A stretch of DNA of 64,000 nucleotides from CAKZNE01 sp002695025 (GTDB taxonomy: Bacteria; Bacteroidota; Bacteroidia; Flavobacteriales; Schleiferiaceae): NCBI GenBank assembly GCA_913043285.1, contig CAJWML010000009.1, positions 1 to 64,000 of the forward strand. Direction: 5' to 3'. The translations under genes were made by a program, and so were the position numbers. The notes beneath the pieces are model-generated. The model was given only the letters and a program-made list of their open reading frames with translations. It was not told the DNA's origin and did no database searches. Shown in pieces: positions 54,778-63,414 of the stretch; within the stretch, counting starts at the first letter, position 1, and the number at the start of each line of letters is the position of its first letter.

Positions 54778-55332
54778 TCACCCCCTATCCCTAAGCTTTA
54801 AAACAGGATAACTGTTCCGCTCAAATTTTTCGATCTTCTCCTCCTCTATAAGCTGGTCGATAAGTGCGATAACCGTATTTTTACTGAAGTGCTCAAAATA
54901 TCCGAAAAGCTCTCCATGTATATGCTTTTCCTGAACATCATCCCCATTTTTACCGCACAGATATTTGCTTAGCCAGTTTCGGCCAGGTGTAAATGGGATC
55001 TCTTCCAGGGCATCCAAAACAACTTGCTTTTCCTTCTCAGTGAATTTTAATTTAAAACCACAGGAGGGGCAAAACGTATAACTTTCATTGATCTGAGTGT
55101 CACATTCGGGGCAGGTTTTTAGTTCCTCTAAAATAGCTCCAAGAGGTGGATCACCCGGATTAAAAAGATGTTTGGGTATCTCTTCCAAGAACTGCGATTC
55201 ATTGCCCTTAACGGTCATCAGATATAAAGTATCCCGCGCCCGGGTTACAGCTACATAAAACAGCCTGCGCTCTTCTTCCAGTAACATGTCGTGATCGGTC
55301 TCTTTGATCACCTGGTAGGTCTTGTCACTCAT
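54778..55332 (-). pseudogene. C-terminal fragment of a UvrD-type helicase with zinc ribbon
   Basis: 184 residues from ATG 55332. It begins just before helicase motif VI (EERRLFYVAVTRARDTLYL), so the Walker A and B motifs and nearly all of the motor are absent. A zinc ribbon follows (CPECDTQINESYTFCPSCG), then a helical tail (GELFGYFEHFSKNTVIALID). The missing 5' part is replaced by the short tandem repeat just upstream. Truncated by rearrangement next to hsdS; probably non-functional as a helicase, although the zinc-ribbon/tail frame is intact and could be expressed. Confidence 0.82.
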
Positions 55333-55378
55333 CCATACAACCGGAAACCCACCAAAACCTTCAACCCTCAACCTTGAA

Positions 55379-55442
55379 CTTTCAACTTTAAAACCTTACA
55401 ACTTTACACCCTTACAACTTTAAAACCTTACAACTTTACACC
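55379..55442 (-). repeat. 16-bp tandem repeat at the hsdS 3' end
   Basis: About four units alternating GTGTAAAGTTGTAAGG and TTTTAAAGTTGTAAGG (minus strand). The first unit supplies the last codons and stop of hsdS (GVKL, TAA). Past the array the helicase fragment begins. Such A/T-rich arrays can slip and recombine. Confidence 0.8.
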
Positions 55443-56687
55443 CCTCTCCCCCTTGATCCGCTCCAGCAACACCCCTGCCGGTTCATCCTCCCGGTTTTGG
55501 GGCAGCAGCTCCCCTTTAAAAGCTTTGGCCAGTATGGCCTGCGGCAGGGCATCTATTTGGGCTTTGAGCTTTTGGTAACGGGCTTCCAGCGCATCCGCTG
55601 CGCTAAACAGGCCCTCTACCCTGCGGACGATCTCTTGTTGTTCTTCTTGTGGAGGGAGATTAACAGCTAGTTTAGAAACTTTACCTATACTGAGAGTATA
55701 TAGACCTGAGGTTGATACACTAACATTTTTTATTTGATTACGTCCAAGAGGAGAAAGCAGGTAAAGCAAAGTATATTTAGCCATGCTACCATCTGTAAAC
55801 CTTATTTTAATCAAATGATTTTGATGAACACAAGGATTTATAGTACCGTCCCACAAAGCCACTCTCCCAATCTGATCAGGACTGCCATTTCCTTCAACAA
55901 CCAGAAGATCATTAGTTTTTAAGGCTGTTCTTTCGAACTCCTTTTCCGTCAAACCAATTTCCAAAATTTCCTCTAAACGAAGTTCGTTCGCGTACACGTT
56001 CGCCACGCGCAAATATGGAAGTTTTAATTTATGATCTCTTCTCTTGGCATTCTTGGTTAAACCTCCAGTAACCTTTCCAATTTGTGATACTTGCAACTCT
56101 TCCCAATCTACTAACTCCTCACTCCCCCTCCACTCCTCGGTCAACTTACCCGTAACCGCCTGGGTGAGTACCTGCTGGCGGAAGTTTTGCAGCAGTGGGG
56201 GAATACGGTCCAACTTCTCACGCAGCGCATCCAAATGCCCGAAAAGAGTATCCAGTTTATTTGCAATAATCTTTTGCTCAGAAACAGGTGCTAATGGAAA
56301 AGGCAAATATTTTAATAATTGTATGGTTATCTGAGGCTGGGCAGTACCCGTTATTATGCTGGATTTGTCTGCATTAATCATGGCGTACTTAGCGAACTCG
56401 ATATCAATTACAGATTGATCTTTTTCATCTAAAATTATAGAGTTACTTGTAACAAAAGACTTAGGAACAGTTTTATGTATTGCACCGCTAGCCGCACCTC
56501 GACAGGATATGATAACCTTGGCATTATCGTACATGAAATCTCTATATCGCCCTATAACCCCATTTGCTCCATAAACTGGATATCCCTCTGCTAATAATTC
56601 CTTTGTAGCCAATCCCTTTCCATACTTCAGAGAAAATAGCATTTCAAGATTGGTTAAAACCCACCCCTCCGGTAATTCCTTCTCCAT
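55428..56687 (-). CDS. hsdS: type I restriction-modification specificity subunit
   Basis: 419 residues. Two target-recognition domains: TRD1 at about 5-145 (LPEGWVLTNLEMLFSLKYGK ... YGANGVIGRY) and TRD2 at about 190-355 (ITCHED by EELQVSQIGKVTGGLTK ... LPYLRVANVYANEL). Each is followed by a conserved coiled helix (PPLLQNFRQQVLTQAVTGKL, then VEGLFSAADALEARYQKLKA), which together set the spacing of the two half-sites in DNA. The C-terminus (GELLPQNREDEPAGVLLERI) is typical. It starts at the last base of hsdM. The two TRDs differ, so the site is bipartite and asymmetric; its sequence cannot be read from here. Confidence 0.93.
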   Translation of the reverse strand: MEKELPEGWVLTNLEMLFSLKYGKGLATKELLAEGYPVYGANGVIGRYRDFMYDNAKVIISCRGAASGAIHKTVPKSFVTSNSIILDEKDQSVIDIEFAKYAMINADKSSIITGTAQPQITIQLLKYLPFPLAPVSEQKIIANKLDTLFGHLDALREKLDRIPPLLQNFRQQVLTQAVTGKLTEEWRGSEELVDWEELQVSQIGKVTGGLTKNAKRRDHKLKLPYLRVANVYANELRLEEILEIGLTEKEFERTALKTNDLLVVEGNGSPDQIGRVALWDGTINPCVHQNHLIKIRFTDGSMAKYTLLYLLSPLGRNQIKNVSVSTSGLYTLSIGKVSKLAVNLPPQEEQQEIVRRVEGLFSAADALEARYQKLKAQIDALPQAILAKAFKGELLPQNREDEPAGVLLERIKGERGVKL

Positions 56688-58147
56688 CAGCCCAGCTCTT
56701 TCATAATGTGTTCCAGTTCCTTCAAAATACCCTGGATCTCCGCCTGGGCTTCCTTGGCTATCTCCAGCGGTTCGCCCAGCTCCGGGCCTTCCTCCCCGCC
56801 CCGGCTGCCCAGCAGCCCCAGGTCCAGCGAGTCGTTCTTAGCGCGGATCTCTTCCCGGCTGTAATAGCTCCAGCGTTTATTGTCAATGGCCTGGCGTTTG
56901 GCTTCGTCAATGCTCCCATCGTACTTACCCCTTACCTCCTCCAGGGCCATACCGCCCGTATAGGCTTCCACAAATTCCGCAAAGGCCGCCCGCGTAAAAG
57001 GCGTGCGCTTACCCCAGCTGGGTACATCGGTACGCATATCGTAAAACCATACACCCGGGGTATTGCCGGTTTCCGTGGTAGCGCGGGTAAAAAAGAGCAC
57101 GTTGGTTTTTACCCCCGCTGCGTAAAAAATACCGGTAGGCAGCCGCAATATGGTATGCAGCTGGCATTTATCCATCAGGTCGCGCCTGATGCGCTGCCCG
57201 TCCCCGTCTTCAAACAATACGTTATCCGGCAGTACCACGGCTGCGCGTGCTCCGCCCCTGCGGTGCAGCGAGCGGTAAATGTGCTGCAGAAAGTTGAGCT
57301 GTTTGTTGCTGGTGGGGAAGGTAAAATCATCGCGGCTGGGGCGTTCCCCGCCTTTTTTGGTACCAAAAGGAGGATTGGCCAGTACCCCGTCAAAATTGCT
57401 GAAGCTCTTGCCCAGGTCAGAGAGGGTATCGCCCATCACTATGCTACTGTCCAGGCCGTGCAGCTTGGCGTTCATCAGGGCCAGGCGGTGGGCGTCCTGC
57501 ACCAGTTCGCACCCACTAAACGCTTTGGTTAGTTGAAATTCCCTTTCGCGGCTGTCCAGCTCGTAATAGTCATCGTATTTGGCCTTCAGGTACTCATTGA
57601 CGGCTATCATAAAGCCAAAGGTTCCGGCAGCCGGGTCGTTCCAGCGCTCGCCCAGGCGGGGCACCAGCAGGTCTACCATCACGTTGATCAACGGGCGGGG
57701 TGTGAAGTACTGCCCGGCCCCGCTCTTCTTTTCTCCGGCATTCTTTTCCAGCAGCTCTTCGTATATGGTAGCAATCTTATCCTGCTCCCCCTCTTCAAAC
57801 CATTCGATCTGGTCAATGCTGCTCACCAGCGTTTTCAGGTTTACCGGCTTGCGCAGGTTGGTGGAGGCGTTGGTGTAGATCTCGGTAATGGTAGCATTAT
57901 CCGCCTTACGGCTGATGTTGGCCAGCAGGTCGCGATAGGTGTCAAACAACACCTTATTATCCTTGATGGCCTTCAGCTTGCTCCAGCGGTATTCTTCCGG
58001 TATCTGCTCTTCAAAATCCCGCACTTCCGAGAGTTTTAAGAACAGGATATACGTCAGTTCATTGAGGTACTGGTGGTAAGTTACCCCGTCATCGCGGAGC
58101 ACATTACACAGGCCCCACAGTTTATTCGCTATTTCTTCTGCGCTCAT
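56687..58147 (-). CDS. hsdM: type I restriction-modification methyltransferase subunit
   Basis: 486 residues. N-terminal helical domain (about 5-110), then an adenine-specific methyltransferase domain: AGQYFTPRPLINVMVDLL, motif I DPAAGTFGFMI (usually DPAxGTGGF, so Phe replaces a Gly), motif IV ANPPFGTKKGG, then RAAVVLPDNVLFEDG. It transfers methyl groups from S-adenosylmethionine to adenine at the site chosen by HsdS. The gene lies between a foreign secreted-protein gene and hsdS and shares a base with hsdS. Function is probably intact. Confidence 0.93.
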   Translation of the reverse strand: MSAEEIANKLWGLCNVLRDDGVTYHQYLNELTYILFLKLSEVRDFEEQIPEEYRWSKLKAIKDNKVLFDTYRDLLANISRKADNATITEIYTNASTNLRKPVNLKTLVSSIDQIEWFEEGEQDKIATIYEELLEKNAGEKKSGAGQYFTPRPLINVMVDLLVPRLGERWNDPAAGTFGFMIAVNEYLKAKYDDYYELDSREREFQLTKAFSGCELVQDAHRLALMNAKLHGLDSSIVMGDTLSDLGKSFSNFDGVLANPPFGTKKGGERPSRDDFTFPTSNKQLNFLQHIYRSLHRRGGARAAVVLPDNVLFEDGDGQRIRRDLMDKCQLHTILRLPTGIFYAAGVKTNVLFFTRATTETGNTPGVWFYDMRTDVPSWGKRTPFTRAAFAEFVEAYTGGMALEEVRGKYDGSIDEAKRQAIDNKRWSYYSREEIRAKNDSLDLGLLGSRGGEEGPELGEPLEIAKEAQAEIQGILKELEHIMKELG

Positions 58148-58186
58148 GTAGTGTTTTAATGCTGTTGCAGTTTAAATATTCTCCTG

Positions 58187-58437
58187 TAAAATACCCATCA
58201 CCAGGAAACGGCCTTCAAAAAATAAAGTATTCCTAACGTAAGCCGGAACTTAGGGAGACCGGGAAGTTCCGGAAATCACCCGGCCGAACTTAGGTTCGGC
58301 AACTGGCAGGAGCTTTATTTTTTGGGAGCCTTGCTTTTTTGTTTGCTTTTGGATCAAGCCAAAAGCAAAATATATCAACCCATGTTGCCGTACAGTCTTT
58401 CGTTCAGGAGCTCCTTTACTTCTCTCAAGTCTTTCTC
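58187..58437 (-). repeat. structured intergenic repeat, copy 2, with hsdR tail fossil
   Basis: Nearly identical to copy 3 (59360-59605) over about 185 bases: AACGGCCTTCAAAAAATAAA, ACGTAAGCCGGAACTTAGG, TCACCCGGCCGAACTTAGG, then CAGGAGCTTTATTTTTTGGG and the TTGCTTTTGG...CCAAAAGCAA stem. A second stem strand is changed here (CTTGCTT for CTTGATC). The sequence beyond it (58375-58437) is a diverged copy of the hsdR 3' end, so the pair of copies behaves as a long direct repeat around the inserted gene. Confidence 0.8.
58375..58437 (-). pseudogene. fossil of an hsdR 3' end
   Basis: Minus-strand codons read EKDLREVKELLNERLYGNMG then TGA, right after the stop of the 293-residue gene. The real HsdR ends EELEEVMERLNEGLYGSTG at an equivalent place, 11 of 20 positions identical. 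Only the last 20 codons remain. They come from another, diverged hsdR. Confidence 0.7.
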
Positions 58438-59318
58438 TATTTATACTGCCCGTACCACTTATTCAGTTGCTCCTCCATCCCGGAATACCTGAAATAAGCG
58501 GGCTTCGCCATAATGGATAATGCGTATAGTTCCCGCGCCTCCTTTTTATCCCCGCTATTGGCCAGGGCACCAAAATGCGACATAAGGCTTTGGTACAATT
58601 CACCCAAATGCCGCTCTTTATACCACTCTGTTTTATCATAACCCATAAATTCAAAGTCTTCAAAGTCAAAGTCCGTATAGGCATAGTAGGGCTCACCGTT
58701 AAAAGTGGGGAGCTTTTTGGCGAAAGCCAACAGCTTTTTATCGTTCTTCATCATATTTAATACCCGGAACCGCTGGATGAGTGCCCCGCAAATATTAAAG
58801 TAGAGAATAGCTTTTTCGGTATCATTCTTCAGCCCGTAGCTATCCAGGTCAATATCCATTTTCTTGAGGTTAGCCTTGTTAAAAAGCATGGCTATGCCAC
58901 TGTGAATGCGGTAATAGTAATTATCCAGCAAAAAACGCTCGTCTATGTCCTGCTCCAGCACTTCCCCGGCCACTTCTTCCGGGCTCCGGCTCAAACTATC
59001 GCGCACCCGGTTGTAATGGATCTCGCGCAACACGTACCAGTATTTTAATTCTTCCGTGTTTGGCCGGTCTAAAAAGCGGTGGCTGAGCAATACCTCATCC
59101 GCTTTACCAATGGCTATTAAAGCATCAGCCACAGGATTCAGGGCCGGTGTGCGCAAAGAATTTATTGTATTTTCAAAGTCTTTCCCCCGGGCATTCGGAT
59201 TTTGGGAATAGGCTTCGCTGATCTTCACCAGGTTTCGAAAGCTGAGGGAGTCCAGCTCCGTTTGGGCGTTAACCGTAAAGAGGGTTGTGCTTAATAGTAC
59301 GATCAGAATTCGTTTCAT
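58437..59318 (-). CDS. exported helical protein inserted in the restriction locus
   Basis: 293 residues with a signal peptide (ILIVLLSTTLFTVNAQ). The rest is alpha-helical with Tyr/Phe-rich segments (EELKYWYVLREIHYNRVRDS, NYYYRIHSGIAMLFNKANL, FDFEDFEFMGYD, ELYALSIMAKPAYFRYSG). No restriction-related motif is present and a secreted product makes little sense inside an hsd operon. It is flanked by direct copies of the structured repeat, so it was probably inserted together with them. Function unknown. Confidence 0.78.
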   Translation of the reverse strand: MKRILIVLLSTTLFTVNAQTELDSLSFRNLVKISEAYSQNPNARGKDFENTINSLRTPALNPVADALIAIGKADEVLLSHRFLDRPNTEELKYWYVLREIHYNRVRDSLSRSPEEVAGEVLEQDIDERFLLDNYYYRIHSGIAMLFNKANLKKMDIDLDSYGLKNDTEKAILYFNICGALIQRFRVLNMMKNDKKLLAFAKKLPTFNGEPYYAYTDFDFEDFEFMGYDKTEWYKERHLGELYQSLMSHFGALANSGDKKEARELYALSIMAKPAYFRYSGMEEQLNKWYGQYK

Positions 59319-59359
59319 TTTAATATGGGTTAAGGCTTTTTCAATTCAATTTCACTTTA

Positions 59360-59605
59360 AAATACTTATTCCGTTGCGGGAAACGGCCTTCAAAAAATAA
59401 AGTATTCATGACGTAAGCCGGAACTTAGGGAGACCGGGAAGTTCCGGACCCGCTCCGGAAATCACCCGGCCGAACTTAGGTTCGGCAACCGGCAGGAGCT
59501 TTATTTTTTGGGAGCCTTGATCTTTTGTTTGCTTTTGGATCAAGCCAAAAGCAAAACCTATCAACCCGTACTTCCATACAGTCCCTCGTTCAGCCGTTCC
59601 ATCAC
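59360..59605 (-). repeat. structured intergenic repeat, copy 3, overlapping the hsdR 3' end
   Basis: Same element as copy 2. Hairpins: CCGGG..CCCGG enclosing TTCCGGACCCGCTCCGGAA, then CCGAAC-TTAG-GTTCGG, then CTTGATC / GATCAAG interlocked with GCTTTTGG / CCAAAAGC. The element ends just before the hsdR stop at 59561-59563, and similarity to copy 2 continues into the hsdR coding end. Confidence 0.82.
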
Positions 59606-62600
59606 CTCCTCCAGCTCTTCCCCAAAGATCTTGTTCAGGCGGCTAAAGCCACCGTCTTTCTTAAAGGGTGCATCGTCAAGATCGTCCTTTCGCAAAACGG
59701 TTTCCTTCAGCAGTTGCTTTTCAAAGCGGTCCAGCCACTTTTGCTGCACTCTGTTCCAGCTTTTCATCTCCCGTATACCGTTCATAGCCCGTTTAATACG
59801 GTCTTCATGGCTTTCCAGGGCCGTACCCAGGGCCATGGTGCGGATGTAGGAGATAATGTCGGCCGCAATATCTACATTTTTGGTGTCTTTCCAGGCGGCA
59901 TTCAGGCTGCGGGCGCTGTAGCCCTTTTCGTCCAGTAGTATCTTCAGTTCCCGCAGGGATTTGCGGTCCAGCTCCTTGGGACGCGTGCACACGATGTTGA
60001 GGGCGGCAATTTTATTTTGATGGGTTTTTATAAACTCCCCAAAACTCTGCAGGTAATCTTCCGGCTTTTTGCCTTTACCGTATCCTCTTTCCGCTTCGCG
60101 GAATTCATCCGCATGATCAGACCATAGCCTTGGCCCCTGCGGTGTTTTCAGCTCATCCAAAAATTTCCACAGCCCGCTCATGGCCACAATTTTATCCAGG
60201 CTCTCCCGGGGCGGTGTATGCTTTAGCATATCAATGAAGGATCCGGGGTCCCTATCCTCCGTATGGTATTTAAAGCGCTGCTCATCGGCATCGCTCAGCT
60301 TCCTCACCTTGCGCTGCAGTTTGGCCACCACCTGCTCCACCTGTTTGCGGGCTTTATCTTCATTACTGATGCGCTCGCCCTCAGCCGCCAGCTCGGCAAA
60401 ACTCGTATCCGGGTTTTTCACCACCGGCCGCATTTGGGTATAATCTTCCAGGGCTTCGTATATCCGCACCGCATCGTATATGCGGAATACCTCTTTGCCG
60501 ATCTCGTCACATTTACGCGTGGCGCGCCCCAGCATCTGCTCGTACAGTATCCGCGACTTTACCCTCCGCAAAAATACCAGGTTGCAAATGGCCGGTACAT
60601 CTATCCCGGTGGTCAGCAGGTCTACCGTAACCGCTATATTGGGGAATTTCTCGTTGCGGAAGCGATTGAGCAATTCCTGCGGCTTATAGGCCTTGCCGGT
60701 AATCTTTTCAATAGCATTGTCCGACAGATCTACTCCTATCGCTTCAAACTCCTCTTTAAAGATCTTCACCACTTCATCCGCATGTTCATCCGTTACCGCA
60801 AATACCAGGGTTTTTTCATCGCCTTCGGGATCCAGCTCCTGCACCAGATATTTAATTACGGTGCGGTTAAAGTTTTCGGTAAGCACCAGTTTGTTGAAAT
60901 GGGCTACTTCCAGCGCCAATTCATCCTCCAGTTCTTCCAGTTCTACTATGGAGTTGGTTTCCTGGTCATAGGCCTTGGGCTTTGCACCTTTCTCCCACAC
61001 TATGCCCTCCTCGCTCAGCCGGGTTTTTATGGTGTAGGGTGGCTCGTGATCGGTAAGAAAGCCGTCTATCACCGCCTCTCGGTAGGAATAGGTAAATACC
61101 GGGCTGCCGAATATCTCGCGGGTGTGCAAAGCCGGAGTGGCGGTCAACCCTATGGCGTAGGCGTCAAAGTACTCCAGTACCCTGCGGTATTTGCTTACGT
61201 AGTCCTGCTGATCCTTAAAATCCATGTCGTCCTCATCCATTTCGCGATCCAGCAGGTAACCCCGGTGGGCTTCGTCAATAATGATGCAGTCGTACTGATC
61301 AACCGAAGGTCTGGTTTCGGTATTTTCATTGTAGAACAAGCGTTTTACCAGGCTCTGTACGGTAGCCAGGTGCAGGCGGGTATCCATATCCGGCAGGGCT
61401 TCGGAAAGGCCTTTTACCTCGTAGATCTCCGCAAAGGTATTGAGGCCCGCTACTTTATTATCGTTAAAGTTATTCAGGGCCTGGGTACCCAGCATAGTGC
61501 GGTCTACCAGAAAGAGGATGCGCTTAAAGCGGTTGGTTTGGATAAGGCGGTAACACAGGCCTATTACGGTACGGGTTTTTCCGGTACCGGTAGCCATGGC
61601 CAGCAGAGCCCTGCGGTTGTCCGGATCGTTGATGATCCTCTGCTCCACCGCTTGTATGGCCTGCATCTGGTAATCCCGCAGGCCAAGGCCCGTTTCGTCT
61701 TGTAGAAAATCGGCCGCTGTTTCCTTCAGTTTTTGATTGGCCGCTTCGGTATCCTGCTCCAGCAGTTTTTGTAAACCTTCAGGCGAATACCAGCCCTGCA
61801 AGGCCCGCGAGCGGCTCCGTTCTTTCCGCACATCCAGGAACCAGATACCGCTTTTGTGCTCAATCTGCTTCAGGTAAGGACGCCCGTTGGTGGAAAACAG
61901 AAAGGGTACTTTAAAGCTGTTCCACTCCCCCAGGATTATCTCTTCATCTCTTTGCTCAATATCTTTAGCGTAAACCCTGGCCTGTCGCAGGTCTGTGGAA
62001 ATATCCTGACCGTAGCGCTTGGCTTCCACCAGGGCATAGAGTTCGGTGCCTATAAAGAGGGCATAATCGGCCCAGCCACTACCGGCCGGCCATTCCGCTA
62101 TGGCCAGGTTACGTCCCTTCTCCGGAAGGGTCTTGTTCAGCTTGTAATTGTATTGTGCGGTATCAGCCTTCCAGCCTCCGTCCCGTAACTGGCCATCTAT
62201 GATCTCGCGCGTTTCGGCTTCGTTCATATGGATCTTGCTCACGGCTGTTTCAGAACGCTGGCGTATCTCGGTTTTCTTTTCTTCACTCAGCGCTTCCGTA
62301 CTACGCTTTTCCAGCAGTCGATTGAATTTTTCTTCCAGCTGCTGGTACTGCTTTTCCAGCTCGTGCAGGGCATGACGGGTATCCAGGTCCTGTGGTTCTT
62401 GGAACTCGCCAACTTCAGTTCCCTCCGCCTTTTCGGCATAGGTTTCATAAAACCAGATACTCACTTTATAGGCGGCCTGCAACATGGTAAGGGCTTCCTT
62501 TTGTCCTCCCTGGTTACCGTGCACAGCCTGGTTGCCTTTTTGTTTAATGGCAAAGAGCAGGTCGCGCACCGCAGCGGGTAAAACGCCTTCAAAACCCAGG

Positions 62601-62806
62601 GTTCTCAAGCGGTTGTGAAAGGTATTTTCCCTGGGGAATTCCAGGTGGTGCTCTTCAAAGAGAAGCTCACTCAGCTTTTCCCCGAACTGCCGTAGTTTAA
62701 AGAGGCTGGTTACCGCATCCCGGTGCAGGTTATATTCAGCTGCCTGGGCCAGGTTATACAACAGGGGAAATTCATTTTCCAGGTAGGTAAAGTTGGAGGA
62801 TGTCAT
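59561..62806 (-). CDS. hsdR: type I restriction-modification endonuclease/translocase subunit
   Basis: 1081 residues. N-terminal DUF4145-like helical domain (about 8-120), then a HsdR nuclease domain (about 180-310) with YALFIGTELYALVEAKRYGQ (E-x-K of the PD-(D/E)xK core). A SF2 helicase motor follows at about 370-800: ALLAMATGTGKTRTV, IIIDEAHRGYLLD, IGLTATPALHTRE, VTVDLLTTGIDVPAI and QMLGRATRKCDEIG. The C-terminal EcoEI-type domain is about 880-1081. It cuts unmodified DNA after ATP-driven translocation when bound to HsdS/HsdM. Complete, though its 3' neighbour has been replaced by an unrelated gene. Confidence 0.94.
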   Translation of the reverse strand: MTSSNFTYLENEFPLLYNLAQAAEYNLHRDAVTSLFKLRQFGEKLSELLFEEHHLEFPRENTFHNRLRTLGFEGVLPAAVRDLLFAIKQKGNQAVHGNQGGQKEALTMLQAAYKVSIWFYETYAEKAEGTEVGEFQEPQDLDTRHALHELEKQYQQLEEKFNRLLEKRSTEALSEEKKTEIRQRSETAVSKIHMNEAETREIIDGQLRDGGWKADTAQYNYKLNKTLPEKGRNLAIAEWPAGSGWADYALFIGTELYALVEAKRYGQDISTDLRQARVYAKDIEQRDEEIILGEWNSFKVPFLFSTNGRPYLKQIEHKSGIWFLDVRKERSRSRALQGWYSPEGLQKLLEQDTEAANQKLKETAADFLQDETGLGLRDYQMQAIQAVEQRIINDPDNRRALLAMATGTGKTRTVIGLCYRLIQTNRFKRILFLVDRTMLGTQALNNFNDNKVAGLNTFAEIYEVKGLSEALPDMDTRLHLATVQSLVKRLFYNENTETRPSVDQYDCIIIDEAHRGYLLDREMDEDDMDFKDQQDYVSKYRRVLEYFDAYAIGLTATPALHTREIFGSPVFTYSYREAVIDGFLTDHEPPYTIKTRLSEEGIVWEKGAKPKAYDQETNSIVELEELEDELALEVAHFNKLVLTENFNRTVIKYLVQELDPEGDEKTLVFAVTDEHADEVVKIFKEEFEAIGVDLSDNAIEKITGKAYKPQELLNRFRNEKFPNIAVTVDLLTTGIDVPAICNLVFLRRVKSRILYEQMLGRATRKCDEIGKEVFRIYDAVRIYEALEDYTQMRPVVKNPDTSFAELAAEGERISNEDKARKQVEQVVAKLQRKVRKLSDADEQRFKYHTEDRDPGSFIDMLKHTPPRESLDKIVAMSGLWKFLDELKTPQGPRLWSDHADEFREAERGYGKGKKPEDYLQSFGEFIKTHQNKIAALNIVCTRPKELDRKSLRELKILLDEKGYSARSLNAAWKDTKNVDIAADIISYIRTMALGTALESHEDRIKRAMNGIREMKSWNRVQQKWLDRFEKQLLKETVLRKDDLDDAPFKKDGGFSRLNKIFGEELEEVMERLNEGLYGSTG

Positions 62807-63005
62807 AGGGAAGGAAATTGGCTTTCAGCGTACAGACACATTTCTACTCGCTAAAAATAAGTTTTTTACCATTAAAGCTTTTAAAACTTACCCTTAACCC
62901 CTTTAATCACTACAAATAGGGATAAAGGACCACCCCAATAAGTGACCTGGTGACATCTGATACCCTCTAATTTTGGTCAGCATATTAATCATAAAAACTA
63001 AAGAA
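62807..63005. other. intergenic region upstream of hsdR and the small peptide
   Basis: Divergent spacer of 199 bases. TAATTTTG at 62968-62975 fits the -7 box for the plus-strand small gene, and its extended form (ATTTTGGTCA) recurs at about 63387 before the gene at 63415. No gene in between. Confidence 0.45.
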
Positions 63006-63275
63006 ATGTCTGATGAAAACTTGAACTACGAAAACCTGGAAGCAAGCCTTTCCATATCCTCCCTGGATGAGTTGGAAAACGAGGTAAAAAGTATGGAAAG
63101 CGGAGGCGTACACACCATGGCAGATTCCGGAGTTAAAGACACTATTTGCCGGGTGTATGGTAAGGTTAAACCTATCTTAAAAGGTATTGTACTTATCCCC
63201 TTTATTCCTGCTCCGGTTAAAAGAGCCGTAGATCTGCTGTGCCGGGCTTTGGATGCATTTTGTGGCCGGTCATAA
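63006..63275 (+). CDS. small double-glycine peptide, possible bacteriocin-like precursor
   Basis: 89 residues from ATG 63006. An acidic leader (SDENLNYENLEASLSIS, then LDELENEVKSMESGG) ends in Gly33-Gly34. The following 55 residues are hydrophobic and basic, with Cys48, Cys79 and Cys86 and the segment PILKGIVLIPFIPAPVKRAV. Leader plus GG plus amphipathic core recalls secreted peptides processed by C39 transporters, but no such transporter is in the window. A signal or toxin peptide is possible; an ordinary small membrane-active protein is equally possible. Confidence 0.6.
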   Translation: MSDENLNYENLEASLSISSLDELENEVKSMESGGVHTMADSGVKDTICRVYGKVKPILKGIVLIPFIPAPVKRAVDLLCRALDAFCGRS

Positions 63276-63289
63276 GGTGCCTTAAACAC

Positions 63290-63318
63290 AAAGTACCCGG
63301 AAATTCCGGGTACTTTTT
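63290..63318 (+). terminator. intrinsic terminator after the small peptide gene
   Basis: Inverted repeat AAAGTACCCGGAA / TTCCGGGTACTTT with a short loop, followed by T residues, 15 bases past the stop. Confidence 0.92.
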
Positions 63319-63414
63319 AGCACTCTCCTGATTCCGGTTAAATCATTTCCAACCCACTAATAACTTACTGAAAGTAAGGTCAACAAATTTTGGTCACAAT
63401 TCAAATTATTAATT

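Noticed and set aside
60263..61705. Long plus-strand open frame of 480 codons inside hsdR
   Set aside because: It is antisense to a complete HsdR with all helicase motifs and has no domain or start context of its own.
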